From DASYQD01 sp963837455 (GTDB lineage Bacteria > Acidobacteriota > Thermoanaerobaculia > Multivoradales > JAIOJS01), in the NCBI GenBank assembly GCA_963837455.1, contig CAWINM010000001.1, positions 930,001-994,000 of the forward strand: a stretch of DNA of 64,000 nt, read 5' to 3'. Below are positions 16,707-25,112 of this stretch, in pieces. Made by a program: the position numbers and the translations under genes. The notes under the pieces were generated by a model. The model was not told the DNA's origin and did not search any database. It saw nothing but the letters and a program-made list of their open reading frames with translations. Position 1 is the stretch's first letter. Every line of letters starts with the position of its first letter.

Positions 16707-17399
16707 TCAGCTACGCCGGCCGCCGAGCAGGCCCGAGCGGAGGAGAAAGTAGAGCAGGGTCATCAGGCTCGAGATCGCCGCCGCCACGTAGGTGAGGGCC
16801 GCGGCGTTGAGCACCTTGGCCATGCCGGCGCGCTCTTGGTCGAGCACCAGCCCCTGCTCGAAGGCCAGTCGCTTGGCGCGGGACGAGGCGTCGTACTCGA
16901 CGGGCAGGGTGACGAGCTGGAACAGCACCACCGCCGAGAAGAGCAGGGCGCCGAGCAGGAACAGCCCCTTGAAGTGCAGGATGAGGCCGAAGAGCATGCC
17001 GATGTAGCCGAAGTTGCTGCCGATGTTCGCCGTCGGCACCAGGGCCGAGCGCACCCAGAGGGGCGCGTAGTGCCGCGCGTGCTGCACCGCGTGGCCAGCC
17101 TCGTGGCAGGCCACCCCCACCGCCGCCAGCGACGGCGAGCCGTACACCGGCTGCGACAGTGCGAGCTTCTTGGTGAGCGGGTTGTAGTGGTCGGAGAGGA
17201 AGCCCTGCGCCGGCACGATCTCGACGTCGTGGATGTTGGCGCCGTCGAGCATCGCCCGTGCCGCCTGGGCGCCGGTGAGACCGCGGGCCGAGCGCACCCG
17301 CGAGTAGCGGTCGAAGGTCTTCTTGGTCCGCCAGCTCGCCCACAGCGAGAGCAGCAGGGCCGGACCGACGAAGAGGAAGTACATGGGGTCGAAGTACAT
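16707..17399 (-). CDS. YugP-like zinc metallopeptidase (Zn_peptidase_2/DUF2268-type membrane protease)
   Basis: A 230-residue membrane protein. One N-terminal helix (FLFVGPALLLSLWAS) precedes a cytoplasmic segment, followed by the HExxH site in GVACHEAGHAVQHA (about residues 93-106). Two to four further helices come after it (about 125-175 and 200-222). This is the layout of the YugP family of putative membrane zinc proteases. The substrate is unknown. The ATG at 17399 has a strong GGAGGTGG ribosome site eight bases upstream, which decides the start. It is divergent from the SDR gene at 17499. Confidence 0.85.
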   Translation of the reverse strand: MYFDPMYFLFVGPALLLSLWASWRTKKTFDRYSRVRSARGLTGAQAARAMLDGANIHDVEIVPAQGFLSDHYNPLTKKLALSQPVYGSPSLAAVGVACHEAGHAVQHARHYAPLWVRSALVPTANIGSNFGYIGMLFGLILHFKGLFLLGALLFSAVVLFQLVTLPVEYDASSRAKRLAFEQGLVLDQERAGMAKVLNAAALTYVAAAISSLMTLLYFLLRSGLLGGRRS

Positions 17400-17498
17400 C
17401 GGGGACACCACCTCCAGAGGGTGAAACCCATCACGGCAGCAGCGATATTTCGCCGCCGCGGGGTGCCCCGCCATCCTCTCACGCGATAGGCTGCCGGC

Positions 17499-18218
17499 AT
17501 GGCGGCAGGCAACGAGCGCGTCGCCCTGGTGACCGGAGGCAGCCGCGGCATCGGCCGTGCCGTGGTGGAGGCGCTGCTCGAGGCGGGCTTCACGGTGGGG
17601 TTCTGCAGCCGCTCCGCGGAGTCGGTCGCCCACGCCGAGGAGGAGCTGACGGCGCGCTGGCCGGTGCGGGTGGCCGGCCAGCAGGTGGACGTGCGCCAGC
17701 AGCCGCAGGTGGCGGCCTGGGTCACCACCGCCGCGGCGCGCTGGGGTCGCATCGACTGCCTGGTCAACAACGCCGGGCTGGGAGTCTTCGCGCCGGTGGA
17801 CGAGATCGCTCCCGCCACCTTCCGCGAGGTGGTGGAGACCAACCTGCTGGGACCGTTCTACGCCATGGCCGCGGTGACGCCGATCCTGCGCCGGCAGGGC
17901 AGCGGCTGGATCGTCAACGTCGGCTCGCTGGCGGCGAAGAACGCGCTCGCCGGAGGAGCTGCCTACAACGCCAGCAAGTTCGGCCTGCTCGGCCTCACCG
18001 AGGCGGCAATGCTCGACCTGCGCCAGGCGGGGATCCGCGTGGCAGCCATCCTCCCCGGCAGCGTCGACACCGAGTTCCACGCCGGACGGCGCCCCGAGCG
18101 CGAGTGGATGCTGGCGCCTGTCGACGTGGCGCAGGCCGTCGTCGACCTCCTCCGCTTCCCCGAGCGCGCCCTGCCGAGCCTCATCGAGATCCGACCGACA
18201 CGGCCGCCGAAGCGGTAG
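17499..18218 (+). CDS. short-chain dehydrogenase/reductase (3-oxoacyl-ACP reductase-like)
   Basis: A 239-residue classical SDR. The NAD(P)-binding glycine motif TGGSRGIG is at residues 12-19, NNAG at about 90, catalytic Ser in NVGSLA (about 140) and YxxxK as YNASK (about 157). A basic residue in the glycine motif (SRG) suggests NADPH. Closest in style to FabG-like reductases with broad substrates. The exact substrate cannot be told. It stands alone, with an 84-bp gap to the convergent anti-sigma gene. Confidence 0.88.
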   Translation: MAAGNERVALVTGGSRGIGRAVVEALLEAGFTVGFCSRSAESVAHAEEELTARWPVRVAGQQVDVRQQPQVAAWVTTAAARWGRIDCLVNNAGLGVFAPVDEIAPATFREVVETNLLGPFYAMAAVTPILRRQGSGWIVNVGSLAAKNALAGGAAYNASKFGLLGLTEAAMLDLRQAGIRVAAILPGSVDTEFHAGRRPEREWMLAPVDVAQAVVDLLRFPERALPSLIEIRPTRPPKR

Positions 18219-18302
18219 CCGAGAGCCACGGCCGCCGCATGCGCGCCACGGCGACCCGTCGCCGATGGGCCGTCAGCGCGAGAGCGGGGCGCGGCGCAGC
18301 GC

Positions 18303-19313
18303 CTAGAGCAGCGGCGCCATGTCGTGGCCGAAGAGGACGACGGGGCCGCTCGGGCGCTCGCCGGCGGCCCCCGTGGGCTCGACGGTGACGAGCGCAGCCG
18401 AGGCGCCTCGCGGCATCGTCGTCGAGCTCATCACGGCCTCGTCCCCCACCAGCTCGAAGCTGCCGGCGGCCACCGGTTGCTCGCCGACGAGGAACCAGAG
18501 CTGGTAGGCGCGGCCCTCTCCCGGCGGCGGCAGGTTCTGCGCCCGCAGGTACCAGTGCTGGTGATCGGCGGCGACGTAGAGCATGCCGCCGGCGGCCCGC
18601 GCCTGCGGGCCACGAGCGGGACGGAGCGGGCAGACCGCGGTGCCGCTGGCGGTGACCAGGGCGAGCTGGCTCTCGAGCTGGCCCATGCGGTCATGCAGCG
18701 CCGCCACCTCACCTTCGCCGGACTGCGCCGACCGCAGGCGGGCGCTCAGCTGCTCGGCGTCGTGGCGTGCCGCCGCCAGCGACTCCCGGGCACCCGCCAC
18801 CTCGCCATCGAGCCGCCAGACCCGGTAGCCGAGCCCGAGCGCCGCGAGGGCAAGGACGGCGGCAAGCGGCAGTGCCCAGCGGTAGGAGCGGGAACGCCGG
18901 GCCGGCACCGGCGCCGCCCCCTCGCGACGTTTGCGCACGGCGGCGATCGATGCCGCGGCGCCGGCGGCGCCGACCACCTCCGACGCAGGTTGGGCCGGCG
19001 GGTCGAGCACGCCGAGGGCGCCGGAGATCGCCGGGTTCACCCTCGGCGGGGCCGCCATGTCGGGCACGTCCACCATCACCGTCTCGTCCCCCTGCAGGCG
19101 CCCGAGCAGTCGCAGCCGCTGCCGGGCGGTGACGGGTTCCGCGGGGAGGGCCCAGGCGAGCACCACCAGCGCCTCCAGCTGCTGGCGGCGGAACGCGGCG
19201 GTGGCGTCGTCGCCGGCGAGCAGCCGCGCCTCGAGCTCGCGGGGGGGCGCCATGAGGACGGCGAAGGCCTCGTCCATCCCCAGCTCCTCGGGTGCCCGCT
19301 CGTCGTCGTTCAC
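18303..19313 (-). CDS. anti-sigma-K factor (RskA-like), single-pass membrane protein
   Basis: A 336-residue protein. A cytoplasmic N-terminal anti-sigma region (about residues 1-155) is followed by one membrane helix (YRWALPLAAVLALAALGLGY, about 170-190), a coiled coil (about 195-235) and an extracytoplasmic RskA-type C-terminal domain. The latter includes AYQLWFLVGEQPVAAGSF, characteristic of anti-sigma-K proteins. It holds the partner sigma factor inactive until regulated proteolysis. The GTG start overlaps the sigma gene stop by four bases (GTGA), matching the usual sigma then anti-sigma order and ensuring balanced synthesis. Confidence 0.85.
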   Translation of the reverse strand: MNDDERAPEELGMDEAFAVLMAPPRELEARLLAGDDATAAFRRQQLEALVVLAWALPAEPVTARQRLRLLGRLQGDETVMVDVPDMAAPPRVNPAISGALGVLDPPAQPASEVVGAAGAAASIAAVRKRREGAAPVPARRSRSYRWALPLAAVLALAALGLGYRVWRLDGEVAGARESLAAARHDAEQLSARLRSAQSGEGEVAALHDRMGQLESQLALVTASGTAVCPLRPARGPQARAAGGMLYVAADHQHWYLRAQNLPPPGEGRAYQLWFLVGEQPVAAGSFELVGDEAVMSSTTMPRGASAALVTVEPTGAAGERPSGPVVLFGHDMAPLL

Positions 19314-19918
19314 AGCAGCTCTCGCATCTCCTCGCGCAGCGACTCGCGCAGCTTGCGCATCGCCAGCAGGGTTCGGGTCTTGACGGTGCCGAGCGGGATG
19401 CCGGTGGACTCGGCGATCTCGCGCTGCGACATTCCGCCGTAGAAGGCCCGCTCCACCACCTCTCGCTGCTCCGGCGGCAACACGGCGAGCGCCGAGGCTA
19501 ATCGCGCCCTTCGCTCCTCGTACCATACGGCCCCCGGTCCCTCCGGGGATGCATCCGGCGGGGGATCGGCGGTCGCGGCAGCCACCGCGCGCGCCCGCAC
19601 GCCGCGGCTGCGCAGCAGGTCGATGGCGCGGCTGCGGGCGAGCAGTACCAGCCAGGTGGGCACCGAGGAGCGGCGCGGATCGTAGCGCCCGGCCTGGGCC
19701 CACACCTGCAGGAAGGCCTCCTGCACCACCTCCTCGGCGTCGGCGCCGTTGCCGAGGATGCGACGCGTCAGCGCCACCAGCAAGGGCGCGAAGCGGTCGT
19801 AGAGCTCGGCGAGCGCCTCCTGGCGGCGGTCGGCGATGCGGCGGATCAGCTCGCCGTCGGCGAGCTCCCGCATCGCCGCATGGGGCCTCGCGGCCCCTTC
19901 GGAGCCGGGGGACGTCAC
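19310..19918 (-). CDS. ECF sigma factor (SigK-like)
   Basis: A 202-residue sigma-70 relative with only regions 2 and 4. Region 2 covers about residues 30-100 (ALAELYDRFAPLL, AEEVVQEAFLQVWAQA, WLVLLARSRAIDLLRSR). Region 4 covers about 135-190 (LPPEQREVVERAFYGGMSQREIAESTGIPLGTVKTR). It directs RNA polymerase to its own regulon in response to an envelope signal sensed through the coupled RskA-like protein. The start is uncertain: GTG at 19918 or ATG at 19873 (MRELADGEL); neither has a convincing ribosome site. In the pair it is the upstream gene. Confidence 0.88.
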   Translation of the reverse strand: MTSPGSEGAARPHAAMRELADGELIRRIADRRQEALAELYDRFAPLLVALTRRILGNGADAEEVVQEAFLQVWAQAGRYDPRRSSVPTWLVLLARSRAIDLLRSRGVRARAVAAATADPPPDASPEGPGAVWYEERRARLASALAVLPPEQREVVERAFYGGMSQREIAESTGIPLGTVKTRTLLAMRKLRESLREEMRELL

Positions 19919-20067
19919 CGCGCGACAGTAACACGCAGCCGCTGGGCCAGCCGCCGTCGCGGTCCGAGCCCACCCGCCCAGGCGCCGAGCGGGCGATCCT
20001 CTGGCGCCGACGACAGCGAGGTGTTAGGCTCTCGCGCTCCCCCGCACGCCTTACAAGGAGACCTGCG

Positions 20068-20439
20068 ATGAGGAACCTGCTCCGCTGGGTGGCGCCCGCC
20101 CTGCTCGCCGCCGCCCTACCCGCCGCCGCCTTCGCCGCCAAGGCCAACGTCAAGATCACCAACCGCTCCGACTGGGACATCCACCACTTCTACCTGTCCT
20201 CGGTGGACGAGGAGAAGTGGGGCCCGGATCAGCTCGGCGACGAGGTCATCGCCAGCGGCGATTCCTTCACGCTGCAGGGCGTGCCCTGCGACGAGTACGA
20301 CATCAAGCTCATCGACGAGGATGGCGACGAGTGCGTCATCGGCGGCGTCGACATCTGCGGCCAGCACCAGAGCTGGACGATCACCAGCAAGGACCTGCTG
20401 CAGTGCGAGGATGCGACCGCGGACGACGACGACGGCTAG
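20068..20439 (+). CDS. small secreted acidic protein of unknown function
   Basis: A 123-residue protein with an AAGGAG ribosome site and a signal peptide ending at AAFAA. The mature part begins with KITNRSDWDIHHFYLS, then WGPDQLGDEVI, and closes with an Asp-rich tail (ATADDDDG). Three or four cysteines in the second half could form disulfides. I recognise the pattern of an N-x-S-W-x-I start and a WG.D.L block from secreted proteins of unknown function in proteobacteria and acidobacteria, sometimes misnamed argininosuccinate lyase. The acidic motifs suggest metal binding. Its last four bases overlap the convergent thioesterase gene. Confidence 0.7.
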   Translation: MRNLLRWVAPALLAAALPAAAFAAKANVKITNRSDWDIHHFYLSSVDEEKWGPDQLGDEVIASGDSFTLQGVPCDEYDIKLIDEDGDECVIGGVDICGQHQSWTITSKDLLQCEDATADDDDG

Positions 20440-20846
20440 CCGGCGGGCAGCTCCGGCAGCGGCAGCGGCCGGTTGCCCTCGCCAACGTGGACGTAGACCA
20501 CCTCGGCCTGGGTGACCGTGACCCGCTGGCCGCTGGTGCGGGCGCGTTCCGCCTCGACCAGCACCTTGACCGTCACCGAGGTGCTGCCGCGCCGCAGGGT
20601 CTCGGTGTAGAAGCTGACCAGGTCGCCGACGAACACCGGGTGGTGGAACACCACCTCGCGCATGGCGACGGTGACGAAGCGGCCGGCGGCGGAGTGGCGG
20701 TGGGCCTCCACCGCCCCCGCCTGGTCGATGTAGGAGAGGATGATGCCGCCGAAGATGGTGCCCAGCGCGTTGGTGTCCTTGGGCATCAGGATCACCCGGA
20801 TGGCCGGCTGGCGATCGCTGTCTGCGGGGTGCTCGAGCTCGCTCAC
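20436..20846 (-). CDS. acyl-CoA thioesterase, hotdog fold (YciA-like)
   Basis: A 136-residue single-domain hotdog thioesterase hydrolysing acyl-CoA to free acid and CoA. The diagnostic helix-start motif NALGTIFGGIILSYIDQAGAVEA (about residues 27-49) carries the catalytic Asn and Asp. The rest gives the usual beta-sheet ending with AEVVYVHVGEG. Members of this group favour short- to long-chain acyl-CoAs and keep the CoA pool free. Length is normal. It lies 36 bp from the DUF2203 gene on the same strand. Confidence 0.88.
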   Translation of the reverse strand: MSELEHPADSDRQPAIRVILMPKDTNALGTIFGGIILSYIDQAGAVEAHRHSAAGRFVTVAMREVVFHHPVFVGDLVSFYTETLRRGSTSVTVKVLVEAERARTSGQRVTVTQAEVVYVHVGEGNRPLPLPELPAG

Positions 20847-20882
20847 CCGTCGTTCCTCCGCTCGCCGGCCCGGGGCCCGCCG

Positions 20883-21218
20883 TCAGTGGATGGCGACACG
20901 GCCGGCGAACCCCTCGTCGTAGCCGTGAACGTGGGCGATGCTCTCCTCGGGGTAGCGCCAGCAGAAGTAGCCGTCGCCGTTGTCCCAGTCCACCAGCCAC
21001 AGCCCCTTCACCTCGCAGCCGAGGGCGAGCACCCGCTCGCTCCACTGCCGCACGACCTCCTGCACCGCCGCCTCGAGCTCGGCCTGCCGCGTCTCGGCGT
21101 CGTCGCGACCGCGCGCCGCGACGTAGATCGCTTCGACCTGCCGCACCGCTCCCACCGTCAGCTGGCGCACGCGGGGAAAGCTGGCGATGGCCTCGGCGTA
21201 GGTGAAGACGCGTCCCAT
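20883..21218 (-). CDS. DUF2203 family protein
   Basis: A 111-residue protein with the DUF2203 frame: FTYAEAIASFPRVRQL at the N-terminus, a charged helical middle (about residues 40-65), then VKGLWLVDWDNGD, the invariant CWR block and YDEGFAGR near the C-terminus. The function of the family is not known. The ATG at 21218 is eight bases after the thymidine kinase stop on the same strand, so the two are likely co-transcribed. Confidence 0.75.
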   Translation of the reverse strand: MGRVFTYAEAIASFPRVRQLTVGAVRQVEAIYVAARGRDDAETRQAELEAAVQEVVRQWSERVLALGCEVKGLWLVDWDNGDGYFCWRYPEESIAHVHGYDEGFAGRVAIH

Positions 21219-21226
21219 GCGATCGC

Positions 21227-21796
21227 TCAGGGGCTGGGCGCGAACGGCTCGTAGCAGCGCCGGCAGCGCGGCTCGTACGACTCGCCGTCCCCCACCTGTA
21301 CCTGCTCGGCGCCGCCGGCGAAGCGCTGGCTGTAGTGGGCGGGGGCGCCGCAACGCACGCAGACGGCGTGCATCTTGTCGACCTCCTCGGCGACCGCCAG
21401 CAGACTCGGCATCGGACCGAAGGGGCGCCGCAGGTAGTCCTGGTCGAGACCCGCCACCAGCACCCGAACGCCGCGGTCGGCGAGCCGGGTGACGAGCTCG
21501 ACGAGGCCTGGGTCGAAGAACTGCGCCTCGTCCACCCCCACCACCTGGACGTCCTCCTCGAGTCTCGCCTCGAGCTCGGCGGCGTTCGCCACCGCGCAGG
21601 CGGCGAGCTCGCGCTGGTCGCGGGTCACCAGGCGATCGGGGGCATGACGGCCGTCGATGATGGGCTTGAACACCTGCACCCGCTGGCGGGCGATGAGCGC
21701 GCGGCGCAGCCGGCGCACCAGCTCCTCGCTCTTGCCGGAGAACATCCCACCGGTGATGACCTCGATCTGGCCGGTGGCCCCGTCGTGGCTACGCAT
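21227..21796 (-). CDS. tdk: thymidine kinase, type II
   Basis: A 189-residue salvage enzyme phosphorylating thymidine with ATP. P-loop GGMFSGKS is at residues 16-23 and the DE pair that binds Mg and substrate is in VGVDEAQFF (about 87-95). The lasso region YSQRF binds thymidine. The zinc ribbon has CVRC (about 144) and a second CRRC near the C-terminus. All residues needed for activity are present. It is followed closely by DUF2203, and 46 bp separate it from the HAD hydrolase gene. Confidence 0.93.
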   Translation of the reverse strand: MRSHDGATGQIEVITGGMFSGKSEELVRRLRRALIARQRVQVFKPIIDGRHAPDRLVTRDQRELAACAVANAAELEARLEEDVQVVGVDEAQFFDPGLVELVTRLADRGVRVLVAGLDQDYLRRPFGPMPSLLAVAEEVDKMHAVCVRCGAPAHYSQRFAGGAEQVQVGDGESYEPRCRRCYEPFAPSP

Positions 21797-21842
21797 GAAG
21801 GTGCGTTTCTATCAGACCGGGCGGCGACCCGCCCAGGCCGCC

Positions 21843-22550
21843 TCAGGCCCGGCTCGCCTCGGCATAGAGCGCCTGCAGGCGCCGCAGGTCGAGCCCGAGA
21901 AGCCGATCGGCCACGGCGTCAGCGGCGTCGAGGGCGGACGCCTCGTGCGAGTGCGCGATGGCGAGGGTCACGAGCCCGGCGCCGCGGGCGGCGGCGATAC
22001 CCGCCGGCGCGTCCTCCACCGCCAGCACCTCGTGGGGGTGGATCAGACGCGCCGGCAGAGGCGGCACGCCGTTGAGCTGCTCGAGAGCCAGCCGGTACCC
22101 CAGCGGGCTGGGCTTGCCGGCCTCCACCTCCTCCGCCGACACCACCGCCTTGAACAGCTCGCGCACCCCCGCCTGGCGCAGGGCGCCCTCGATCTCCTCA
22201 CGCAGCGCGCCGCTCACCACCCCCAGCACCAGACCGCCGCCGAGGGCCTCGCGCACCAGCTCGAGGGCGCCTGGGAAGAAGGCGTACCCCTCGCGCCGGA
22301 CCGCCTCCTGGTAGTAGCTCGCCTTGCGCGCCACCAGCCGCGCCAGGCGATGCTCGGGCACCGGCTGCCCGGCCTCGGCGAGCGCTTGGGCGAAGCTTTC
22401 GCGGTCGCCGAGCCCGAGGAAGCGCAGCCAGGCCGCGCCACGCTCGAGCTCCACGCCCTCCTCTGCGAGGACCCTGAGCAGGAGGGTCAGGTGCAGCGGC
22501 TCGTCGTCGACGAGCACGCCGTTGAAGTCGAAGAGCAGGGCGCGGAGCAC
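21843..22550 (-). CDS. HAD-superfamily hydrolase (beta-phosphoglucomutase-like), altered motif I
   Basis: A 235-residue HAD protein with a helical cap between motif I and the core. Motif I reads LLFDFNGVLVDDE: the nucleophile Asp is present, but the second Asp (acid/base, two residues on) is Asn. Motif II is VVSGA, motif III Lys is in EAGKPSPLGY and motif IV is AVEDAPAGI. The cap topology fits phosphatases and mutases acting on small sugar phosphates. The Asn may alter or slow catalysis. Neighbours do not indicate a substrate. Confidence 0.8.
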   Translation of the reverse strand: MLRALLFDFNGVLVDDEPLHLTLLLRVLAEEGVELERGAAWLRFLGLGDRESFAQALAEAGQPVPEHRLARLVARKASYYQEAVRREGYAFFPGALELVREALGGGLVLGVVSGALREEIEGALRQAGVRELFKAVVSAEEVEAGKPSPLGYRLALEQLNGVPPLPARLIHPHEVLAVEDAPAGIAAARGAGLVTLAIAHSHEASALDAADAVADRLLGLDLRRLQALYAEASRA

Positions 22551-22712
22551 CGCGAGAATGATAGAGCCTGCGCGATGGGGTGGCCGCCGTGGGCCGGCGG
22601 GCGGTTGACCCCGCCGTGGCGGCGGGCTAACTTATGCAGTGCGCAGGAATTTCGTCCCCGGCCTCGAGGTTGTGACGGGACGAACGGGAGCCACCCTCCC
22701 TGGGAGTGAGCC

Positions 22713-23111
22713 ATGGCCCAGCCGGAACAGACGCCGCACCAGCCCTCGAATCCGCCCGCCATCGAGCCGGAAGCCCCCGAGCACCCGGTAGGGCTCACTC
22801 CCAAGGCGGTGCAGATGATCCGTCTCACTCGCCAGGAGGAGGGGCTCGACGAGTCCCACGGCCTGCGCGTGGCAGTGGTCGGCGGCGGCTGCAGCGGCTT
22901 CCAGTACGCCCTCGACTTCACCAACGAGGCGCGCGCCAACGACTTCGTCTACCAGGTCGAGGATCTCACCGTGTACGTCGACGCCATCTCGGCGCGCTAC
23001 CTCGAGGGGACCCGCATCGACTACGTGATGGGGACCGCCGGGGCGGGCTTCAAGTTCCACAACCCCAAGGCGGTGGGGTCGTGCGGCTGCGGCTCGTCGT
23101 TCGCCGTGTGA
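22713..23111 (+). CDS. A-type iron-sulfur carrier protein (IscA/ErpA-like)
   Basis: A 132-residue protein that carries Fe-S clusters from the assembly scaffold to target proteins. The three invariant cysteines are in GGGCSGFQY (about residue 55) and the C-terminal CGCG (about residues 125-127). The preceding GLRVAVVGGGCSG and GFKFHNPKA are family blocks. A proline-rich leader of about 25 residues (MAQPEQTPHQPSNPPA) is longer than usual. It ends 32 bp before a bidirectional terminator that separates it from the aquaporin gene. Confidence 0.9.
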   Translation: MAQPEQTPHQPSNPPAIEPEAPEHPVGLTPKAVQMIRLTRQEEGLDESHGLRVAVVGGGCSGFQYALDFTNEARANDFVYQVEDLTVYVDAISARYLEGTRIDYVMGTAGAGFKFHNPKAVGSCGCGSSFAV

Positions 23112-23142
23112 GCGGCGCGCTCGCGCCGGCGCGGTGACCAAG

Positions 23143-23166
23143 AAGGCCAGGCTCGCGCCTGGCCTT
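23143..23166. terminator. bidirectional terminator between the Fe-S carrier and aquaporin genes
   Basis: Perfect 10-bp inverted repeat AAGGCCAGGC / GCCTGGCCTT around a TCGC loop, placed exactly between two convergent genes. The AA/TT ends give a weak U-tract on either strand. Confidence 0.7.
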
Positions 23167-23173
23167 CGCCGTC

Positions 23174-23866
23174 TCAGTGGCCGCGGCGGGGCCTGGTGCG
23201 GAGCACGTAGCGCCAGAGAGCCGCAGCGCTCAGCGCGCCCAGCACCGGTCCTGCGAAGTAGACCCAGATGTGGTCGTAGATGTCCGCCGCCAGCGCCGGC
23301 CCCAGCGTGCGGGCCGGGTTGAGGCTGGCGCCGGTGAGCGGGCCGCCCATGAGGATGCAGAAGACGAGCGTGAAGCCGACGGCAATGCCGTCGAGCTCGT
23401 TGACCTTGTCGTGGGCGCCGGCGTTGAGCACCACGTTGACGAGGAAGAAGGTGAGGACCGCCTCGACGAAGAGCCCCACGCCCGGCGTCACCTTGACCAC
23501 CGTCTGGCCCACGGTGACGGCATCGGCGAGCGTCGTCGCCCCCAGGCCGCTCTCGGTGCCCCCGAGCACGAAACGCAGCGCCACCCCGGCAAGCACGCCT
23601 CCCACCAGCTGGAACACGACGTAGGAGAGCGCCCGCCCGGCGTCCATGAGCCCGGCCGACCAGACCCCGATGGTCACCGCCGGGTTGATGTGGGCTCCCG
23701 AGATGTGGCCGTAGGCGTAGGCGAAGCCGATCACCACCATGCCGTGCGCGAGGGCCGCCCCGAGCAGACCGCCGGCACCGATGGCGACGGCGCCGCCGCC
23801 GATGAACACCAGGGCGAAGGTGCCGACGAGCTCGGCCACGAGCGCCTTCCACAGGTTCTGTTCCAC
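23174..23866 (-). CDS. aqpZ: aquaporin (AqpZ-like MIP channel)
   Basis: A 230-residue six-helix channel passing water (or glycerol). Both half-helix selectivity motifs are intact: SGAHINPAVT (about residues 57-66) and GASLNPARTLG (about 186-196). The asparagine-proline-alanine pair, overall length and the short loop before the second NPA favour the water-specific AqpZ type over GlpF, whose characteristic Asp after the second NPA (NPARD) is replaced by Thr here. It sits in the inner membrane. No linked glycerol genes. Confidence 0.9.
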   Translation of the reverse strand: MEQNLWKALVAELVGTFALVFIGGGAVAIGAGGLLGAALAHGMVVIGFAYAYGHISGAHINPAVTIGVWSAGLMDAGRALSYVVFQLVGGVLAGVALRFVLGGTESGLGATTLADAVTVGQTVVKVTPGVGLFVEAVLTFFLVNVVLNAGAHDKVNELDGIAVGFTLVFCILMGGPLTGASLNPARTLGPALAADIYDHIWVYFAGPVLGALSAAALWRYVLRTRPRRGH

Positions 23867-23948
23867 GATCCCTCCTTGCAGCGCCGGGAGTCAGGGAAAC
23901 GGCAGGCGCCGGCGCCCACCGCGGCCTCTCAACCCATGCAGGTCTCGT

Positions 23949-25025
23949 TCAGACGAAGGGCAGGGCCACCACCTCCCCCTCGCCGGCGCCGGCGACCTCG
24001 ACGCGGGTGCCGGGCTCGGCGCCGCGTCGGTGGACGATGGCGAGGGCGATCGCGCCCGCGAGCGCCGGCGACTCCACCGCGCTCGACAGCGCTCCCAGCG
24101 CTCGCCCCTCGAGGCGCAGCTCGGTGCCGTCGGCGAGCGCCTCGGCGCGGGTGCCGCTGGCCGGTCGCACCCCCCGCAGCAGTCGGTTGACCTGCCCGCG
24201 GTAGTGGATGCGGGCGATCACCTCCTGACCCAGGTAGCAGCCCTTGGTGTAGGAGACCGCCTGCTCACCGAGCCCCGTCTCCTGCGGGAAGTGGTCGGAG
24301 CCGAAGTCGCGGCCGAAGCGCGGCACGCCGAGCTCGACGCGCCGGGTCTCGAGGGCGGCGAGCCCCACCGGGACGAGGCCGACGCAACGGCCCGCCTCGA
24401 GCAGGCGCTGGAAGAAGGCCGGCGCCTCGGCGGCTGCCACCCAGAGCGTGAGCGCCGGCACCCCCCAGAGCGGTCGGCGGTCCGCGAGCACGCCGATCTC
24501 GAAGAGTGTCGCCGAAGCGAGCGACCACGCCCCGGGTGCCGCCTCCGACGCTCCCAGCTCGAGCTCGGCCTCCGGCCCGAGGAGGGAGACCGCCACCAGG
24601 TCCGGCCGTGGCTGGATGGTCACGTCGTCGGCGATGCGGTACTTGCCGAAGTGCGCCGCCACCGCCTCGCCGCTGCCCGCCGGCAGCTCGACGAGCAGGC
24701 TCTGCTCGCGGGCCAGCACCACCGCCTCGGCGAGGATCCTCCCTTGCACCGAGGTCACGAAGCCGAAGGCGCTGGCTCCCGCCTGCAGCCCCTCCACGTC
24801 GCAAGTGACGAGGCCGTGGAGGAAGCGCCGGCGGTCGCTGCCACGCAGCTCGAGCAGGTCGACCCAGGAGCGGGTGGCGACGGCGCGCCCCTCGACCAGC
24901 GCCCGGTACTCACCGGCGACGGCGCCATAGCGGCGCGGCACGGCGCGGCCGCCTTCCTCGATCCACTCGGCACCGAGGTCGGCGTCGACGGCGGCGAGGG
25001 GGTGCCTCGGTTCCGGCTGCGACAC
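23949..25025 (-). CDS. ygfZ: YgfZ/GcvT-domain folate-binding protein
   Basis: A 358-residue GcvT-like protein that uses tetrahydrofolate to support repair and maturation of certain Fe-S enzymes. The signature KGCYLGQEV is present at about residue 245. The usual N-terminal features (RRFLHGLVTCDVEGLQAG, about 55-72, and SVQGRILAEAVVL) are also there. The start is inferred as the GTG at 25025 (VSQPEPRHPL), the first in-frame start codon that keeps the family's length. It is divergent to the hydrolase at 25113, with an 87-bp shared promoter region. Confidence 0.88.
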   Translation of the reverse strand: MSQPEPRHPLAAVDADLGAEWIEEGGRAVPRRYGAVAGEYRALVEGRAVATRSWVDLLELRGSDRRRFLHGLVTCDVEGLQAGASAFGFVTSVQGRILAEAVVLAREQSLLVELPAGSGEAVAAHFGKYRIADDVTIQPRPDLVAVSLLGPEAELELGASEAAPGAWSLASATLFEIGVLADRRPLWGVPALTLWVAAAEAPAFFQRLLEAGRCVGLVPVGLAALETRRVELGVPRFGRDFGSDHFPQETGLGEQAVSYTKGCYLGQEVIARIHYRGQVNRLLRGVRPASGTRAEALADGTELRLEGRALGALSSAVESPALAGAIALAIVHRRGAEPGTRVEVAGAGEGEVVALPFV

Positions 25026-25112
25026 GTCCGTGAGTCTAGACTGGATGGTCGAGCCCGGCGTGTGCCGCGACCGCGACCGGGCCCAACGACCCCCCGCGTA
25101 TACTGCCACCGC

